Positions 37,314-44,681 of a stretch of DNA of 64,000 bases are shown piece by piece. Below the pieces are notes generated by a model that saw only the letters and a program-made list of their open reading frames with translations, had not been told where the DNA came from and did not search any database. Position 1 is the stretch's first letter. The number at the start of each line of letters is the position of its first letter. Source of the DNA: an uncultured Christensenellaceae bacterium (GTDB taxonomy: Bacteria > Bacillota > Clostridia > Christensenellales > UBA3700); NCBI GenBank assembly GCA_944380285.1, contig CALWGZ010000004.1, positions 101,852 to 165,851 on the forward strand, read 5' to 3'. Position numbers and translations under genes: made by a program.

Positions 37314-37864
37314 ATTTCCCGTCCAGACCGTTCAAGGGCAAAAGCCTGCTCGCCTTTCCCGACGACTACACCGTCATCGACATCGAGACCAACGGCTTCG
37401 GCGCTGACGTCGAGATCTTGGAGCTTTCCGCGGTGCGCTTCCGCGGCCAAGCGTTGCAGGACTCGTTCGCGACGCTGGTCAAGCCGTCGCGCCGCGTGCA
37501 TCCGTTCATCACCGCGCTGACCGGGATAACGGACAAAATGGCGCGAAGCGGCGCCGAACTCGTGTCGTCATTGCGGCGCTTTTGTGACTTCATCGGCGAC
37601 GACATACTCCTTGGTTATAACGTCAACTTCGACATCAACATCATCTATGACAACATGCTCGCACGTCTCGGGCTGCCCCTTGCCAACGACTTCGTCGACG
37701 TGCTCCGCTTTGCGCGCAAGGCGCTTCCGCAGCTTCCCGACCACAAGCAGACGACCGTCGCGGCGCACTTTGGCATCTCGATCGCGGACGCCCACCGCGC
37801 CCAAGCGGACTGCCTGATCTGCGACGGCTGCTTCAAAAATCTCAAACGCCTCCTCTGCGGCTGA
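37310..37864 (+). CDS. DEDD-type 3'-5' exonuclease, DnaQ-like (184 aa)
   Basis: DEDD exonuclease fold: ExoI motif 'VIDIETNG' (D24, E26), ExoII 'GYNVNFDI', ExoIII 'HRAQADC' (H and D). It removes nucleotides from 3' ends and resembles the proofreading subunit/PolC exonuclease domain as a stand-alone protein. AGAGG lies upstream of the ATG, which overlaps the YjbR-like stop. The role may be DNA repair or RNA turnover; the specific substrate is not visible. A hairpin array belonging to the opposite strand begins shortly after the stop. Confidence 0.88.
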   Translation: MNFPSRPFKGKSLLAFPDDYTVIDIETNGFGADVEILELSAVRFRGQALQDSFATLVKPSRRVHPFITALTGITDKMARSGAELVSSLRRFCDFIGDDILLGYNVNFDINIIYDNMLARLGLPLANDFVDVLRFARKALPQLPDHKQTTVAAHFGISIADAHRAQADCLICDGCFKNLKRLLCG

Positions 37865-37899
37865 CTTTCGCCCGGCGCGGCAATATCGCGCAAAAATAA

Positions 37900-38030
37900 A
37901 CATCCACCCGCATAGCGGGTGGTATTTCATTTTCGGGTATGACCCTAATCTTTACCGGCTGCGCACAAGTGCGCCGGAGAATTGGCCTGCCGGCCATGCA
38001 TTCGTCACTTGCTACCCGTAAACGGGTCAT
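37900..38030 (-). other. Hairpin array ending in a terminator (structured 3' region)
   Basis: Read on the minus strand this stretch forms five hairpins in a row: 38014-38027, 37983-37996, 37955-37977 (with a bulge), 37935-37945 and, last, the 8-bp GC-rich stem 37904-37922 followed by TGTTTATTTTTG, a good intrinsic terminator. The first hairpin overlaps the last codons of the 80-aa frame. The density of small stems is unusual and looks like a conserved mobile-element end or a structured RNA. Confidence 0.6.
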
Positions 38031-38247
38031 GCGGGTCAAACATGCTCAGCTGCTCGCTCTCTCTGTCCTGCTTTAACTGATTCGCTATATACTGCCGTGA
38101 GACCGGGTTTATTGATCGTACGCATACGGAGATAAACCGTTCTTTTGGTGATACTATAATGGTTTCCGAATAAAATGGTTCGTATAATACCGCATTTTTA
38201 TACCTGTACATCCGGCATTCCGTTCTGATCGCGAAGTTTGCGCGCAT
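38005..38247 (-). CDS. Hypothetical 80-aa protein, possible mobile-element fragment
   Basis: I do not recognise a named family. The C-terminus 'EQLSMFDPHDPFTGSK' and the centre 'SVCVRSINPVSRQYIANQL' look like a conserved tail of a longer protein. GGAGAG lies just before the ATG at 38247. The first 50 nt overlap, in another frame, the end of the decayed gene at 38198-38419. It may be translated, or may be the frame-shifted relic of a larger gene. Base composition is lower in GC than the genes on either side of the island. Confidence 0.4.
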   Translation of the reverse strand: MRANFAIRTECRMYRYKNAVLYEPFYSETIIVSPKERFISVCVRSINPVSRQYIANQLKQDRESEQLSMFDPHDPFTGSK

Positions 38248-38419
38248 ACTCTCCGCCCGAAAGTGCCAACGAATTGTTGGTGCGGTTTCCGCGCCAATAT
38301 CCGATCACGATCACGATTTGAGCGATAAACGCCGCAATGATCGCGATACCAAGCTAAACGCCCACCGCTATGTAAGCAATTTCCGATCCGTCAAAATTTG
38401 CAGCCAATAAATTTAACAT
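38198..38419 (-). pseudogene. Decayed membrane protein gene, YugP-like N-terminus, with in-frame TAG
   Basis: From an ATG at 38419 with a good GGAGG site, 21 codons are followed by TAG. The same frame then runs on through a hydrophobic segment ('GIAIIAAFIAQIVIVIGYW') and 'SGGEYARKLRDQNGMPDVQV' to TAA at 38198. The last part resembles the 'G.E.AR.LLD..G..DV.V' start of YugP-type membrane zinc proteases. The HEXXH part is missing. Nonsense mutation plus truncation make it a pseudogene; the family call is tentative. Confidence 0.5.
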
Positions 38420-38437
38420 TTTCTCATCCTCCCTTGC

Positions 38438-38932
38438 TTAAATGATCATAAAACAAACTGCAACAATAACAGCAACCCGCATCAGCCAAGAAACAAGTTT
38501 GTAAACCTTCCTCCGTCTGCACGAAGTCTTGTCATAAACGTATGCGGCGTTTTCCAATGTTGCAACCGTTCCTTGAGGCACCGTTACCGCGGCTACGGGA
38601 ATACTTGACTTTTTGTTGACAAAGTGGTTAAACCGAAGCCAAATATCCTGCGTTTGCCCGCTGTCCAAAATGACATTGCAATCCAACGCATAATCAAAGC
38701 GGGAATATCTGGGAGTAAACAAGCCCAATATTCCGATGATCCAGAAGAATGCAGAATAAAGCCACCAATTCGGATAGGAAAGTTCGGGTTTACGGATGAT
38801 CCGCAGAACAATTTTCCCATCCTGTAAAACAGGGGCATCAATGAACTCTCTGCCGTTTTCTTTCTTCACTTTCAATTTCGTTTCGCCTGAAAAAAACAAA
38901 ACATCTGATCTGTTTATCAAAAAAACTTTCAT
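38438..38932 (-). CDS. Hypothetical membrane protein (164 aa)
   Basis: Family not recognised. A beta-rich N-terminus with many charged residues (1-55) is followed by a transmembrane helix (about 58-78), a second beta-rich part (85-140) and a C-terminal helix (145-164) with a basic RRRKVYK before it. The start at 38932 has GGGGGGAC upstream, 11 nt after the stop of the next gene on the strand, so the two form an operon. AT-richer than the flanking genes, probably acquired. Confidence 0.6.
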   Translation of the reverse strand: MKVFLINRSDVLFFSGETKLKVKKENGREFIDAPVLQDGKIVLRIIRKPELSYPNWWLYSAFFWIIGILGLFTPRYSRFDYALDCNVILDSGQTQDIWLRFNHFVNKKSSIPVAAVTVPQGTVATLENAAYVYDKTSCRRRKVYKLVSWLMRVAVIVAVCFMII

Positions 38933-38943
38933 AGTCCCCCCAT

Positions 38944-39393
38944 TCAAATCAGTTTCATATAATATACGATGGTAGCTATCAGAACAATAAGAACAGCCAA
39001 CGTTACAGAAACAATTTTTCTTGATTTATGCACTTCGTCCTGATTCCGAACGATTACGATAAGCACAATTGCAGATAGGAACGCGCATATCCCTGCAAGA
39101 ACCGGTTGCGCAATTCGGTATACTTGAACGATTTGATCCGATAATTGTTGTAAACCGCTTAAATCAACATCATATAATGCCCGAAAAGAATCATTCAGTA
39201 AAAAAAGACCTAATGTTATAATTGTGACGGCTATTAAAATCAGATAATAGAAAGCCATACCGATAGCCGCCACAGCCATGAATATTTTTGACAAAACAGG
39301 CAACATTGCAACAACTGCGATCAACCAATTGATACGAAGCAATGTTCGGCAAAGCCTGTCTTTGAATTGCATTTGCTGTAAATTCTTTTCCAT
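38944..39393 (-). CDS. Hypothetical four-helix membrane protein (149 aa)
   Basis: Family not recognised. Four hydrophobic helices (about 22-40, 45-70, 96-118 and 127-148) are joined by short loops, with a basic N-terminus and two amphipathic segments. The ATG at 39393 has GAGGG upstream; a GTG at 39405 in frame is less likely. First gene of a two-gene operon behind a perfect consensus promoter. Low GC suggests transfer from another source. Confidence 0.65.
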   Translation of the reverse strand: MEKNLQQMQFKDRLCRTLLRINWLIAVVAMLPVLSKIFMAVAAIGMAFYYLILIAVTIITLGLFLLNDSFRALYDVDLSGLQQLSDQIVQVYRIAQPVLAGICAFLSAIVLIVIVRNQDEVHKSRKIVSVTLAVLIVLIATIVYYMKLI

Positions 39394-39423
39394 CACCCTC
39401 ACCACGCTTTTAATTTTTATTAT

Positions 39424-39452
39424 ATTATATCAAAAAAAGCCGTTATTGTCAA
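39424..39452 (-). promoter_or_regulatory. Perfect-consensus SigA promoter
   Basis: Minus strand: TTGACA at 39447-39452, 17-bp spacer containing a T-tract, TATAAT at 39424-39429. It drives the two small membrane protein genes. Confidence 0.88.
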
Positions 39453-39512
39453 TATCGCTGAAAAAAGCAACTTTTTCCCTTTTGTCATCCTCATCGGCTT
39501 TAGCCTTCTCTG

Positions 39513-39537
39513 AACCCCGCGACTATCGCGGGGTTTT
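39513..39537 (+). terminator. Terminator-like hairpin, plus direction
   Basis: Nine-base-pair stem (39513-39521 with 39527-39535) followed by TTCGTTT. No plus-strand gene lies just upstream, so it may block antisense transcription or mark the edge of the AT-rich insertion. Confidence 0.5.
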
Positions 39538-39549
39538 CGTTTACAAAAA

Positions 39550-39578
39550 AATGCCGACGGCAAAACGCCGCCGGCATT
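39550..39578 (-). terminator. Terminator of the malic enzyme operon
   Basis: Twelve-base-pair stem with one mismatch (39550-39561 with 39567-39578) and 5-nt loop, followed on the minus strand by TTTTTGTAAAC. It lies 13 nt after the malic enzyme stop codon. Confidence 0.85.
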
Positions 39579-39591
39579 TCCTTAGTCTTTT

Positions 39592-40764
39592 TCAGATACG
39601 GGCGACTCCGGTACGGATCGCCGCCTCTTTGACCGCGTTCGCGACCGCGTCGCGCACATGCGGATCGAAGGAATCGGGTATGATGTTGTCTGCTGTCAGC
39701 TTGTCGTCGGGGATGACCGCCGCGATGGCTTCCGCCGCCGCGATCTTCATCTCGTCGTTGATGTCGCTCGCCCTGACGTCGAGCGCGCCTCGGAAGATAC
39801 CGGGGAACGCAAGCACGTTGTTGATCTGGTTGGGGAAGTCGCTGCGGCCGGTGCCGACGATCTTCGCGCCTGCGGCGAGCGCTTCGTCGGGCATGATCTC
39901 GGGGACGGGGTTCGCCATTGCGAAGATGATCGCGTCCTTAGCCATGCTCTTGACCATATCTTGGGTGAGGCTGCCGGGAGCGGAGACGCCGATGAACACG
40001 TCCGCGCCCTTGACGACGTCGGCGAGGCTGCCCTTTTTCATTTCGAGGTTGGAGATCTCCGCCATCTCTTTCTTGATGTCGTTGAGCCCCTCTCTGCCCT
40101 TGTAGATCGCGCCCTTGCGGTCGCAGAGGACGACGTTTTTGAGCCCCTTGCTCATCAAGAGTTTGGTGATGGCAATGCCGGCTGCGCCCGAACCGTTGAC
40201 GACGACGGAGATGTCGGACAGCTTTTTGCCGACGAGCTTGAGCGCGTTGAGCATAGCCGCCATCGTGACGACGGCAGTGCCGTGCTGGTCGTCGTGGAAG
40301 ACGGGGATGTCGCACACCTCTTTGAGCCTCTTTTCGATCTCAAAGCAGCGCGGCGCGGAGATGTCTTCGAGGTTGATGCCGCCGAAGCTGCCGGCAATGA
40401 GGGCGACGGTCTTGACGATGTCGTCGACCTCTTTGGAGCGCACGCACAGCGGGAACGCGTCTACGCCGCCGAACGTCTTGAACAGCGCGCATTTGCCCTC
40501 CATGACGGGCATACCGGCTTCGGGGCCGATGTCTCCGAGTCCGAGGACGGCGGTGCCGTCGGTGACGACCGCGACGAGGTTCGCCCTGCGGGTGTAGACA
40601 TAAGAGAGGTCTACGTCCTTGGAGATCTCGAGGCAGGGCTCGGCGACTCCGGGGGTATATGCGACCGCGAGTTCGGCGCGGTTGGTGATGGGTGCGCGGG
40701 AGACGACTTCGATCTTGCCGCCCCATTCGCGGTGTTTAGCGAGTGCAAATTCTTTCTTGTCCAT
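39592..40764 (-). CDS. NAD(P)-dependent malic enzyme, short form (390 aa)
   Basis: Oxidative decarboxylation of malate to pyruvate and CO2, making NAD(P)H, in the cytoplasm. Signature residues: 'AYTPGVAEPCLEI' near the N-terminus, 'FHDDQHGTA' at the metal/malate site and the Rossmann motif 'VVNGSGAAGIAI'. It has the short bacterial length and lacks the phosphotransacetylase-like tail. The start at 40764 is supported by AAGGAGAT; a long upstream extension in the same frame overlaps the neighbouring gene and is not real. It lies 17 nt after the lactate/malate dehydrogenase gene, so the two form an operon, and a terminator follows. Confidence 0.95.
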   Translation of the reverse strand: MDKKEFALAKHREWGGKIEVVSRAPITNRAELAVAYTPGVAEPCLEISKDVDLSYVYTRRANLVAVVTDGTAVLGLGDIGPEAGMPVMEGKCALFKTFGGVDAFPLCVRSKEVDDIVKTVALIAGSFGGINLEDISAPRCFEIEKRLKEVCDIPVFHDDQHGTAVVTMAAMLNALKLVGKKLSDISVVVNGSGAAGIAITKLLMSKGLKNVVLCDRKGAIYKGREGLNDIKKEMAEISNLEMKKGSLADVVKGADVFIGVSAPGSLTQDMVKSMAKDAIIFAMANPVPEIMPDEALAAGAKIVGTGRSDFPNQINNVLAFPGIFRGALDVRASDINDEMKIAAAEAIAAVIPDDKLTADNIIPDSFDPHVRDAVANAVKEAAIRTGVARI

Positions 40765-40781
40765 GATTATCTCCTTTTCGG

Positions 40782-41717
40782 TCAAAGTCCGAGTTGATCC
40801 ATAAAATCGCGCAGACCGTCCGCGGACTTGCGCAGCTTGGTGAGTTCTTCGGCGCTGAAATCGTACGGCAGGTGGTCGATGACGCCCTCTTTGCCGAGGA
40901 TGCACGGCACGCTGACGCAGACGTTGTTGACGCCGTAGTAGTCGTCGAGCAGCGACGTGACGTTGAAGATGCTGCCGCTGTCGCTCATGATCGTGCTGCA
41001 AAGTTCGGCGACGATCGCGGCGATCGCGAAGTTGGTCACGCCCTTGCGCTTGATGACCTGCGCGCCCAGCCCGATGATGTCGTCGACGAGCGCGTCCTTG
41101 TCGATGGCGACGCCCATCTTGGCGCAATAGCTGTCCAGCTTCATGCCCGAGACGTGGACGGAGCTCCACACCGCGAATTGGCTCTCGCCGTGTTCGCCGC
41201 CCATAAAGCCGTGGATGTTGCGGATGTCGGCGTTGAGCTGCTTGGCGAGCATATAGCGGAAGCGCGCCGAGTCGAGCACCGTGCCGCTGCCGAACACCTT
41301 GCCGGCAGGCAGACCGGTCTCCTTGAGGATGACGTAGGTCATGATGTCGACGGGGTTGGAGACGACGAGGATGACTCCGCCGTTGTAGTGCTGCATGATG
41401 TTGGCGGCGATGTCCTTCGCGATGCCGATATTCTTGGACGCGAGGTCGAGGCGGGTCTCGCCGGGCTTACGGCCGAGGCCCGCGGCGACGACGATGATGT
41501 CGCTGTCCTTGATGTCGGCATAGCTGCCGCTGTGAATATTCATTCTGCCGATGGTGATGAGCCCGTGGTTGATGTCCATTGCCTCGCCTTCGGCTTTGTC
41601 GTTGTTGACGTCGATGATGACAAGTTCGCGCGCGATGTGCTTTTGGGCGATCGAGAACGCCGCGGTCGCGCCGACGCTTCCCGCGCCGATGATACTGATC
41701 TTGGAGTGTCCGTTCAA
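40782..41717 (-). CDS. LDH-fold 2-hydroxyacid dehydrogenase, probably malate dehydrogenase
   Basis: Lactate/malate dehydrogenase superfamily, NAD-dependent. Seen: GAGSVGAT (residues 11-18), D36 for NAD, 'KPGETRLDL', 'SNPVD', 'GEHGES' with the catalytic His. Overall it resembles L-lactate dehydrogenases, but the residue just before KPGETR (LDH position 102) is Arg (R83), the residue that makes the pocket select oxaloacetate; lactate enzymes have Gln there. Being in an operon with malic enzyme also suits a malate role. The start codon is TTG at 41717, chosen because AGAGGT lies upstream and the reading begins just before the Rossmann strand. A promoter lies about 48 nt upstream. Confidence 0.9.
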   Translation of the reverse strand: MNGHSKISIIGAGSVGATAAFSIAQKHIARELVIIDVNNDKAEGEAMDINHGLITIGRMNIHSGSYADIKDSDIIVVAAGLGRKPGETRLDLASKNIGIAKDIAANIMQHYNGGVILVVSNPVDIMTYVILKETGLPAGKVFGSGTVLDSARFRYMLAKQLNADIRNIHGFMGGEHGESQFAVWSSVHVSGMKLDSYCAKMGVAIDKDALVDDIIGLGAQVIKRKGVTNFAIAAIVAELCSTIMSDSGSIFNVTSLLDDYYGVNNVCVSVPCILGKEGVIDHLPYDFSAEELTKLRKSADGLRDFMDQLGL

Positions 41718-41764
41718 ACTGAATACCTCTTTGGTTATTTCACAATTTTCCTCAAACCGCGTGC

Positions 41765-41794
41765 ATTATAACACATCCGCGCGTGAGATTGCAA
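41765..41794 (-). promoter_or_regulatory. Promoter of the dehydrogenase/malic enzyme operon
   Basis: Minus strand: -35 TTGCAA at 41789-41794, 18-bp spacer, perfect -10 TATAAT at 41765-41770. The 335-nt gap 41718-42052 holds only this promoter, the divergent one at 41959-41987 and no gene. Confidence 0.8.
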
Positions 41795-41958
41795 AACATT
41801 TGACGGGGTGCGCGCGCACTTTTTTCGACATTTTCGCCACAGATGTCCGCTATCGTACATCTGTCCGCCGGGCGTGCCCTCTTGTGCAGACGCCGGCTAC
41901 CCAATTTTGCGATAACTGTTACTTTTGCCACACATGTGTAGAACATTTTCCGCCGCTA

Positions 41959-41987
41959 TTGACATCTTGCGCATTGTGTGTTATATT
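41959..41987 (+). promoter_or_regulatory. Promoter of the LURP-one-like gene
   Basis: TTGACA at 41959-41964, 17-bp spacer, TATATT at 41982-41987. The leader of about 60 nt ends in GGGAGGAA. Confidence 0.8.
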
Positions 41988-42052
41988 ATTACCGATAAGG
42001 TGTGTGCCGCAAGACATTGCGAAAAACGCACACAACTATACAGGGAGGAATC

Positions 42053-42556
42053 ATGCAACTTTTTGTCAGGAACAAGATCGTTTCGCTCGGTGGGTCTTCC
42101 ACCGTCAAAGACGCCCAAGGCAACGACGTTTTCAAGGTCAAGGGCAACATCATGACCGTCACCAAAAAGAAGAGGGTGTGCGACATGAACGACAACGTGC
42201 TCTACACCGTGCGCTGCCGCTGGCTCAATCCGCTCGCGCACAAGGCGTACATCTACGATGCGGACGGCACCAAGATCGCGACGATCAAGCGCCCGTTCAT
42301 GTCGATCAAACAAAAGTTCTTTGTGACGACCGACCAAGGCGAGATCATGGTCGAGGGCGGCTTTTTCTCCATGCACTGTCTGATCAAGCGCGGGGAGGAG
42401 GTCTTGGGCGCGATCACACGGCAGGCGCTCAACCTCGCTTCTTTCCTCGGCGAAAACTACTTCATGCTCGAAGCGGCAGATGACGCCAACGCCGCCTATT
42501 TGGTCGCGCTCGTCATCGCGATAGACAACGTCGTCGACGACGCGTCGGGCAAATGA
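42053..42556 (+). CDS. LURP-one-related (LOR) family protein (167 aa)
   Basis: The N-terminus 'MQLFVRNKI.SLGGSSTVKDAQGNDVFKVKG' and the alternating short beta strands ('V.D..GN.LY.VR', 'AYIYDADGTKIATIKR') match the LURP-one/tubby-like fold of YxjI-type bacterial proteins. Their function is unknown; tubby-like folds can bind membrane lipids. No signal peptide, so cytoplasmic. The start at 42053 has GGGAGGAA at 5 nt. The stop lies 1 nt before the ATG of the lipoprotein gene, so the two are cotranscribed. Confidence 0.8.
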   Translation: MQLFVRNKIVSLGGSSTVKDAQGNDVFKVKGNIMTVTKKKRVCDMNDNVLYTVRCRWLNPLAHKAYIYDADGTKIATIKRPFMSIKQKFFVTTDQGEIMVEGGFFSMHCLIKRGEEVLGAITRQALNLASFLGENYFMLEAADDANAAYLVALVIAIDNVVDDASGK

Positions 42557-42557
42557 G

Positions 42558-44036
42558 ATGAAACGGCGTCCTGCCGCGGCGCTCGTCATCGCTCTCATCG
42601 TCGTCTGCATCGCGGCGATGCTCGTCGCGTGCGACTCGTTTGTGTTCGGCATCACCGTCGCCCCTCTGCCCGACAATGTCAAACAGCTCGTTTTGACCTC
42701 GGGCGGCAAAGCTCCCGTCAATTGGAACGGCGAAAAGCTGTTGTTCGATTCGGGCGCCGTCGTCGACGGCACGCTCGTCCTGGAGCCGGGCTACGAGCCG
42801 GGCGGCCTCAAAGTGTTCGTCTACGGCAAGGAGCTCACGCTCGAAAAGGATTTTGCCGGCAACTACACCTTTTCGTTCACGATGCAGCACGACGGAGATT
42901 TGACCTTTGAGGGCGAGCCCTCGCTCGCTCCGCGCGCCGTGCATATCACCGGCGTCGGCGCGGACGGCGTCTTTGTCGAGGCGAACGGCAAGTCCTATCC
43001 CCTTTCGGACGGCAACGTGTCGTTGGAGCTCGAGACTTCCGCGACCGAGCCCTTCACCTTGAGAGTCTACTCGACCGACTACATGTCCATGCCTTCGTGC
43101 GATGCCAGCGCTTCGCCCGCGTCGGCTGCGCCGGAGCCGTTCTATGCGGACGGCAAAGGCGGCGCGGTCTGCACCTTCCCGGCAGGCATCAGCGCGCTGT
43201 ACATCACCCTCGCGCTCGACAAGTCGAAGGGCGCCCCGCGCGTCGACCTTGTCGGCAACCCCGGCGACATGTTCTACACCGCCGCCGTGGACGGCGCTCC
43301 GCTCGAGGGCGGCAAATTTGCGCTGTCGGCGTTCGAGGACGGCGGGGCGCAATTGAGTTTGACTTTGACGGACGAGGGACAGGACGTATGGGACGCGATG
43401 TCCGCCGCAGGAACGCCGCTCGGCATGACAATCAACGGAGTCTCGGTGACCGCGAGCGCGGCGACCGCTGACGGCAAGACGGTCTTCACCGCGCCGCTCA
43501 AACCGGCGTACGAATACTTTTCGGGCGAGGTCCCCGACCTCTTCCTCTTTGAGGTGACGACGGCGATCCCCGAGACTGCGGCGAAGCAAGGCGGCTACGT
43601 TCACGTCTCGGCAGACGCCGCTCCGCGCATAATTTGGCAAGGGTACGAAGGCGTTGCGTACGCCTGCGACGAGCAGCCGTCGCTGATTTTCGGCGACGAC
43701 GGCGCCTACTATACTCCGGGCGGCTACGTCCTCTTTGACGCGTGGGTGCCGATCGGCGTCCGCGACACCGTGCCGTCCTACTCCTTCAAGGCATATTTCG
43801 GCAACTCGACAGACGCGCCCGAGGTCGAGATGATCTACGACGTCGACGAAGAGGCGAAGTTCGACGCGAACACTGCCCCTGTCAAAGTGCTGTTGACCGA
43901 GGAATGGAAGGAAGACACCGAGTCCGTCACCTATCTGGGGTACCTCTACCGCTACAAGGTCGCGGTTTCGGTCGATCGGCTCGGCGCCGAGGAAGAGCTG
44001 ACGATCGACTTCATAAGGGCAGCCGACTTGAAGTGA
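42558..44036 (+). CDS. Exported lipoprotein, unknown function (492 aa)
   Basis: The signal peptide MKRRPAAALVIALIVV.. ends in lipobox LVAC, so it is a membrane-attached lipoprotein. The body is probably beta-rich with several Ig-like stretches ('GG-LKVFVYGKELTLEKDFAGNYTF', 'G-V-F-V-E-A-N-G-K'). No catalytic motif is seen and I do not recognise the family. It lies 1 nt after the LOR gene. A perfect GATC-type 12-bp palindrome lies just after the gene (about 44072-44083), inside a weak hairpin. Confidence 0.65.
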   Translation: MKRRPAAALVIALIVVCIAAMLVACDSFVFGITVAPLPDNVKQLVLTSGGKAPVNWNGEKLLFDSGAVVDGTLVLEPGYEPGGLKVFVYGKELTLEKDFAGNYTFSFTMQHDGDLTFEGEPSLAPRAVHITGVGADGVFVEANGKSYPLSDGNVSLELETSATEPFTLRVYSTDYMSMPSCDASASPASAAPEPFYADGKGGAVCTFPAGISALYITLALDKSKGAPRVDLVGNPGDMFYTAAVDGAPLEGGKFALSAFEDGGAQLSLTLTDEGQDVWDAMSAAGTPLGMTINGVSVTASAATADGKTVFTAPLKPAYEYFSGEVPDLFLFEVTTAIPETAAKQGGYVHVSADAAPRIIWQGYEGVAYACDEQPSLIFGDDGAYYTPGGYVLFDAWVPIGVRDTVPSYSFKAYFGNSTDAPEVEMIYDVDEEAKFDANTAPVKVLLTEEWKEDTESVTYLGYLYRYKVAVSVDRLGAEEELTIDFIRAADLK

Positions 44037-44265
44037 CGCGGCGCAAGCCGGCGCGCCGAGCGGCAGTGCAGATCGCGCGATCTCTGCACGGCAACGGACG
44101 CACCGCCTCGGCAGTACATTTCGCCGCAAGCCCTCAAACGCGCGGCGACGCGCCGCCCTTCGACGCCTACGGCGACGCGCCGAACGCTCGACACGTTTCG
44201 ACTTTTTGCGAGTTCTTCTACAATTGAGGAACATCGCCTTGATCGTTAAAATTTTATCGCTTTCG

Positions 44266-44294
44266 TTGCTATCGCGGCGGATATGCGGTATAAT
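44266..44294 (+). promoter_or_regulatory. Promoter of the 81-aa membrane protein gene
   Basis: -35 TTGCTA at 44266-44271, 17-bp spacer, perfect -10 TATAAT at 44289-44294. The 44037-44265 stretch before it holds no gene. Confidence 0.75.
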
Positions 44295-44328
44295 ATAGAC
44301 AGAAAATACTTCAACAAGGAGGCAAATT

Positions 44329-44574
44329 ATGGCAAAAAGCAGCGGCAAAGGCGTAACTTGGTTCAACAGACAGAGTCGTCTCGTGCAGATCATTCTTCTT
44401 CTCATCCCGGTCGTCAACTGGGTGGTCGAAATCATCGTCAGATGGAGCACGTTCTTCCAAAAGGGCGGCGCGGTGAGGCTGGTCATCTGCATCGTCGTCA
44501 CCTTCCTCGGCTTGTTTGTGGGCTGGATCGACTGCATTTGGGTGCTGGTCACAAAACATCTGTTCTTGCAATAA
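44329..44574 (+). CDS. Small two-helix membrane protein (81 aa)
   Basis: Two transmembrane helices (about 19-40 and 48-72) with a basic N-terminus. It has the size and shape of small stress-type membrane proteins, but no family is recognised. AAGGAGG lies 6 nt before the ATG. It has its own promoter and terminator, so it is monocistronic. Confidence 0.7.
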   Translation: MAKSSGKGVTWFNRQSRLVQIILLLIPVVNWVVEIIVRWSTFFQKGGAVRLVICIVVTFLGLFVGWIDCIWVLVTKHLFLQ

Positions 44575-44597
44575 ACTTTCCGAGTTTTCGGACACAC

Positions 44598-44625
44598 GGG
44601 GCGGCGCAGCCGTCCCTTTTCTTTT
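44598..44625 (+). terminator. Terminator of the 81-aa gene
   Basis: Eight-base-pair GC-rich stem (44598-44605 with 44609-44616, 3-nt loop), followed by TTTTCTTTT. Confidence 0.85.
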
Positions 44626-44627
44626 GC

Positions 44628-44656
44628 TTGCATTGCGCCGCTCGTTCTGTTATAAT
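44628..44656 (+). promoter_or_regulatory. Promoter of the 294-aa membrane protein gene
   Basis: -35 TTGCAT at 44628-44633, 17-bp spacer, -10 TATAAT at 44651-44656, right after the terminator of the previous gene. Confidence 0.75.
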
Positions 44657-44681
44657 GTTGAAAACGCTCGGGGGACGGACA

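Noticed and set aside
38350..38360. TAG read-through or recoding in the fragment at 38198-38419
   Set aside because: No other in-frame TAG in conserved genes was seen, and the gene is also truncated; simple decay is the better explanation.
39592..41169. Longer malic enzyme reading (525 codons)
   Set aside because: The extra 135 codons overlap the dehydrogenase gene and have no ribosome site; AAGGAGAT supports the start at 40764.
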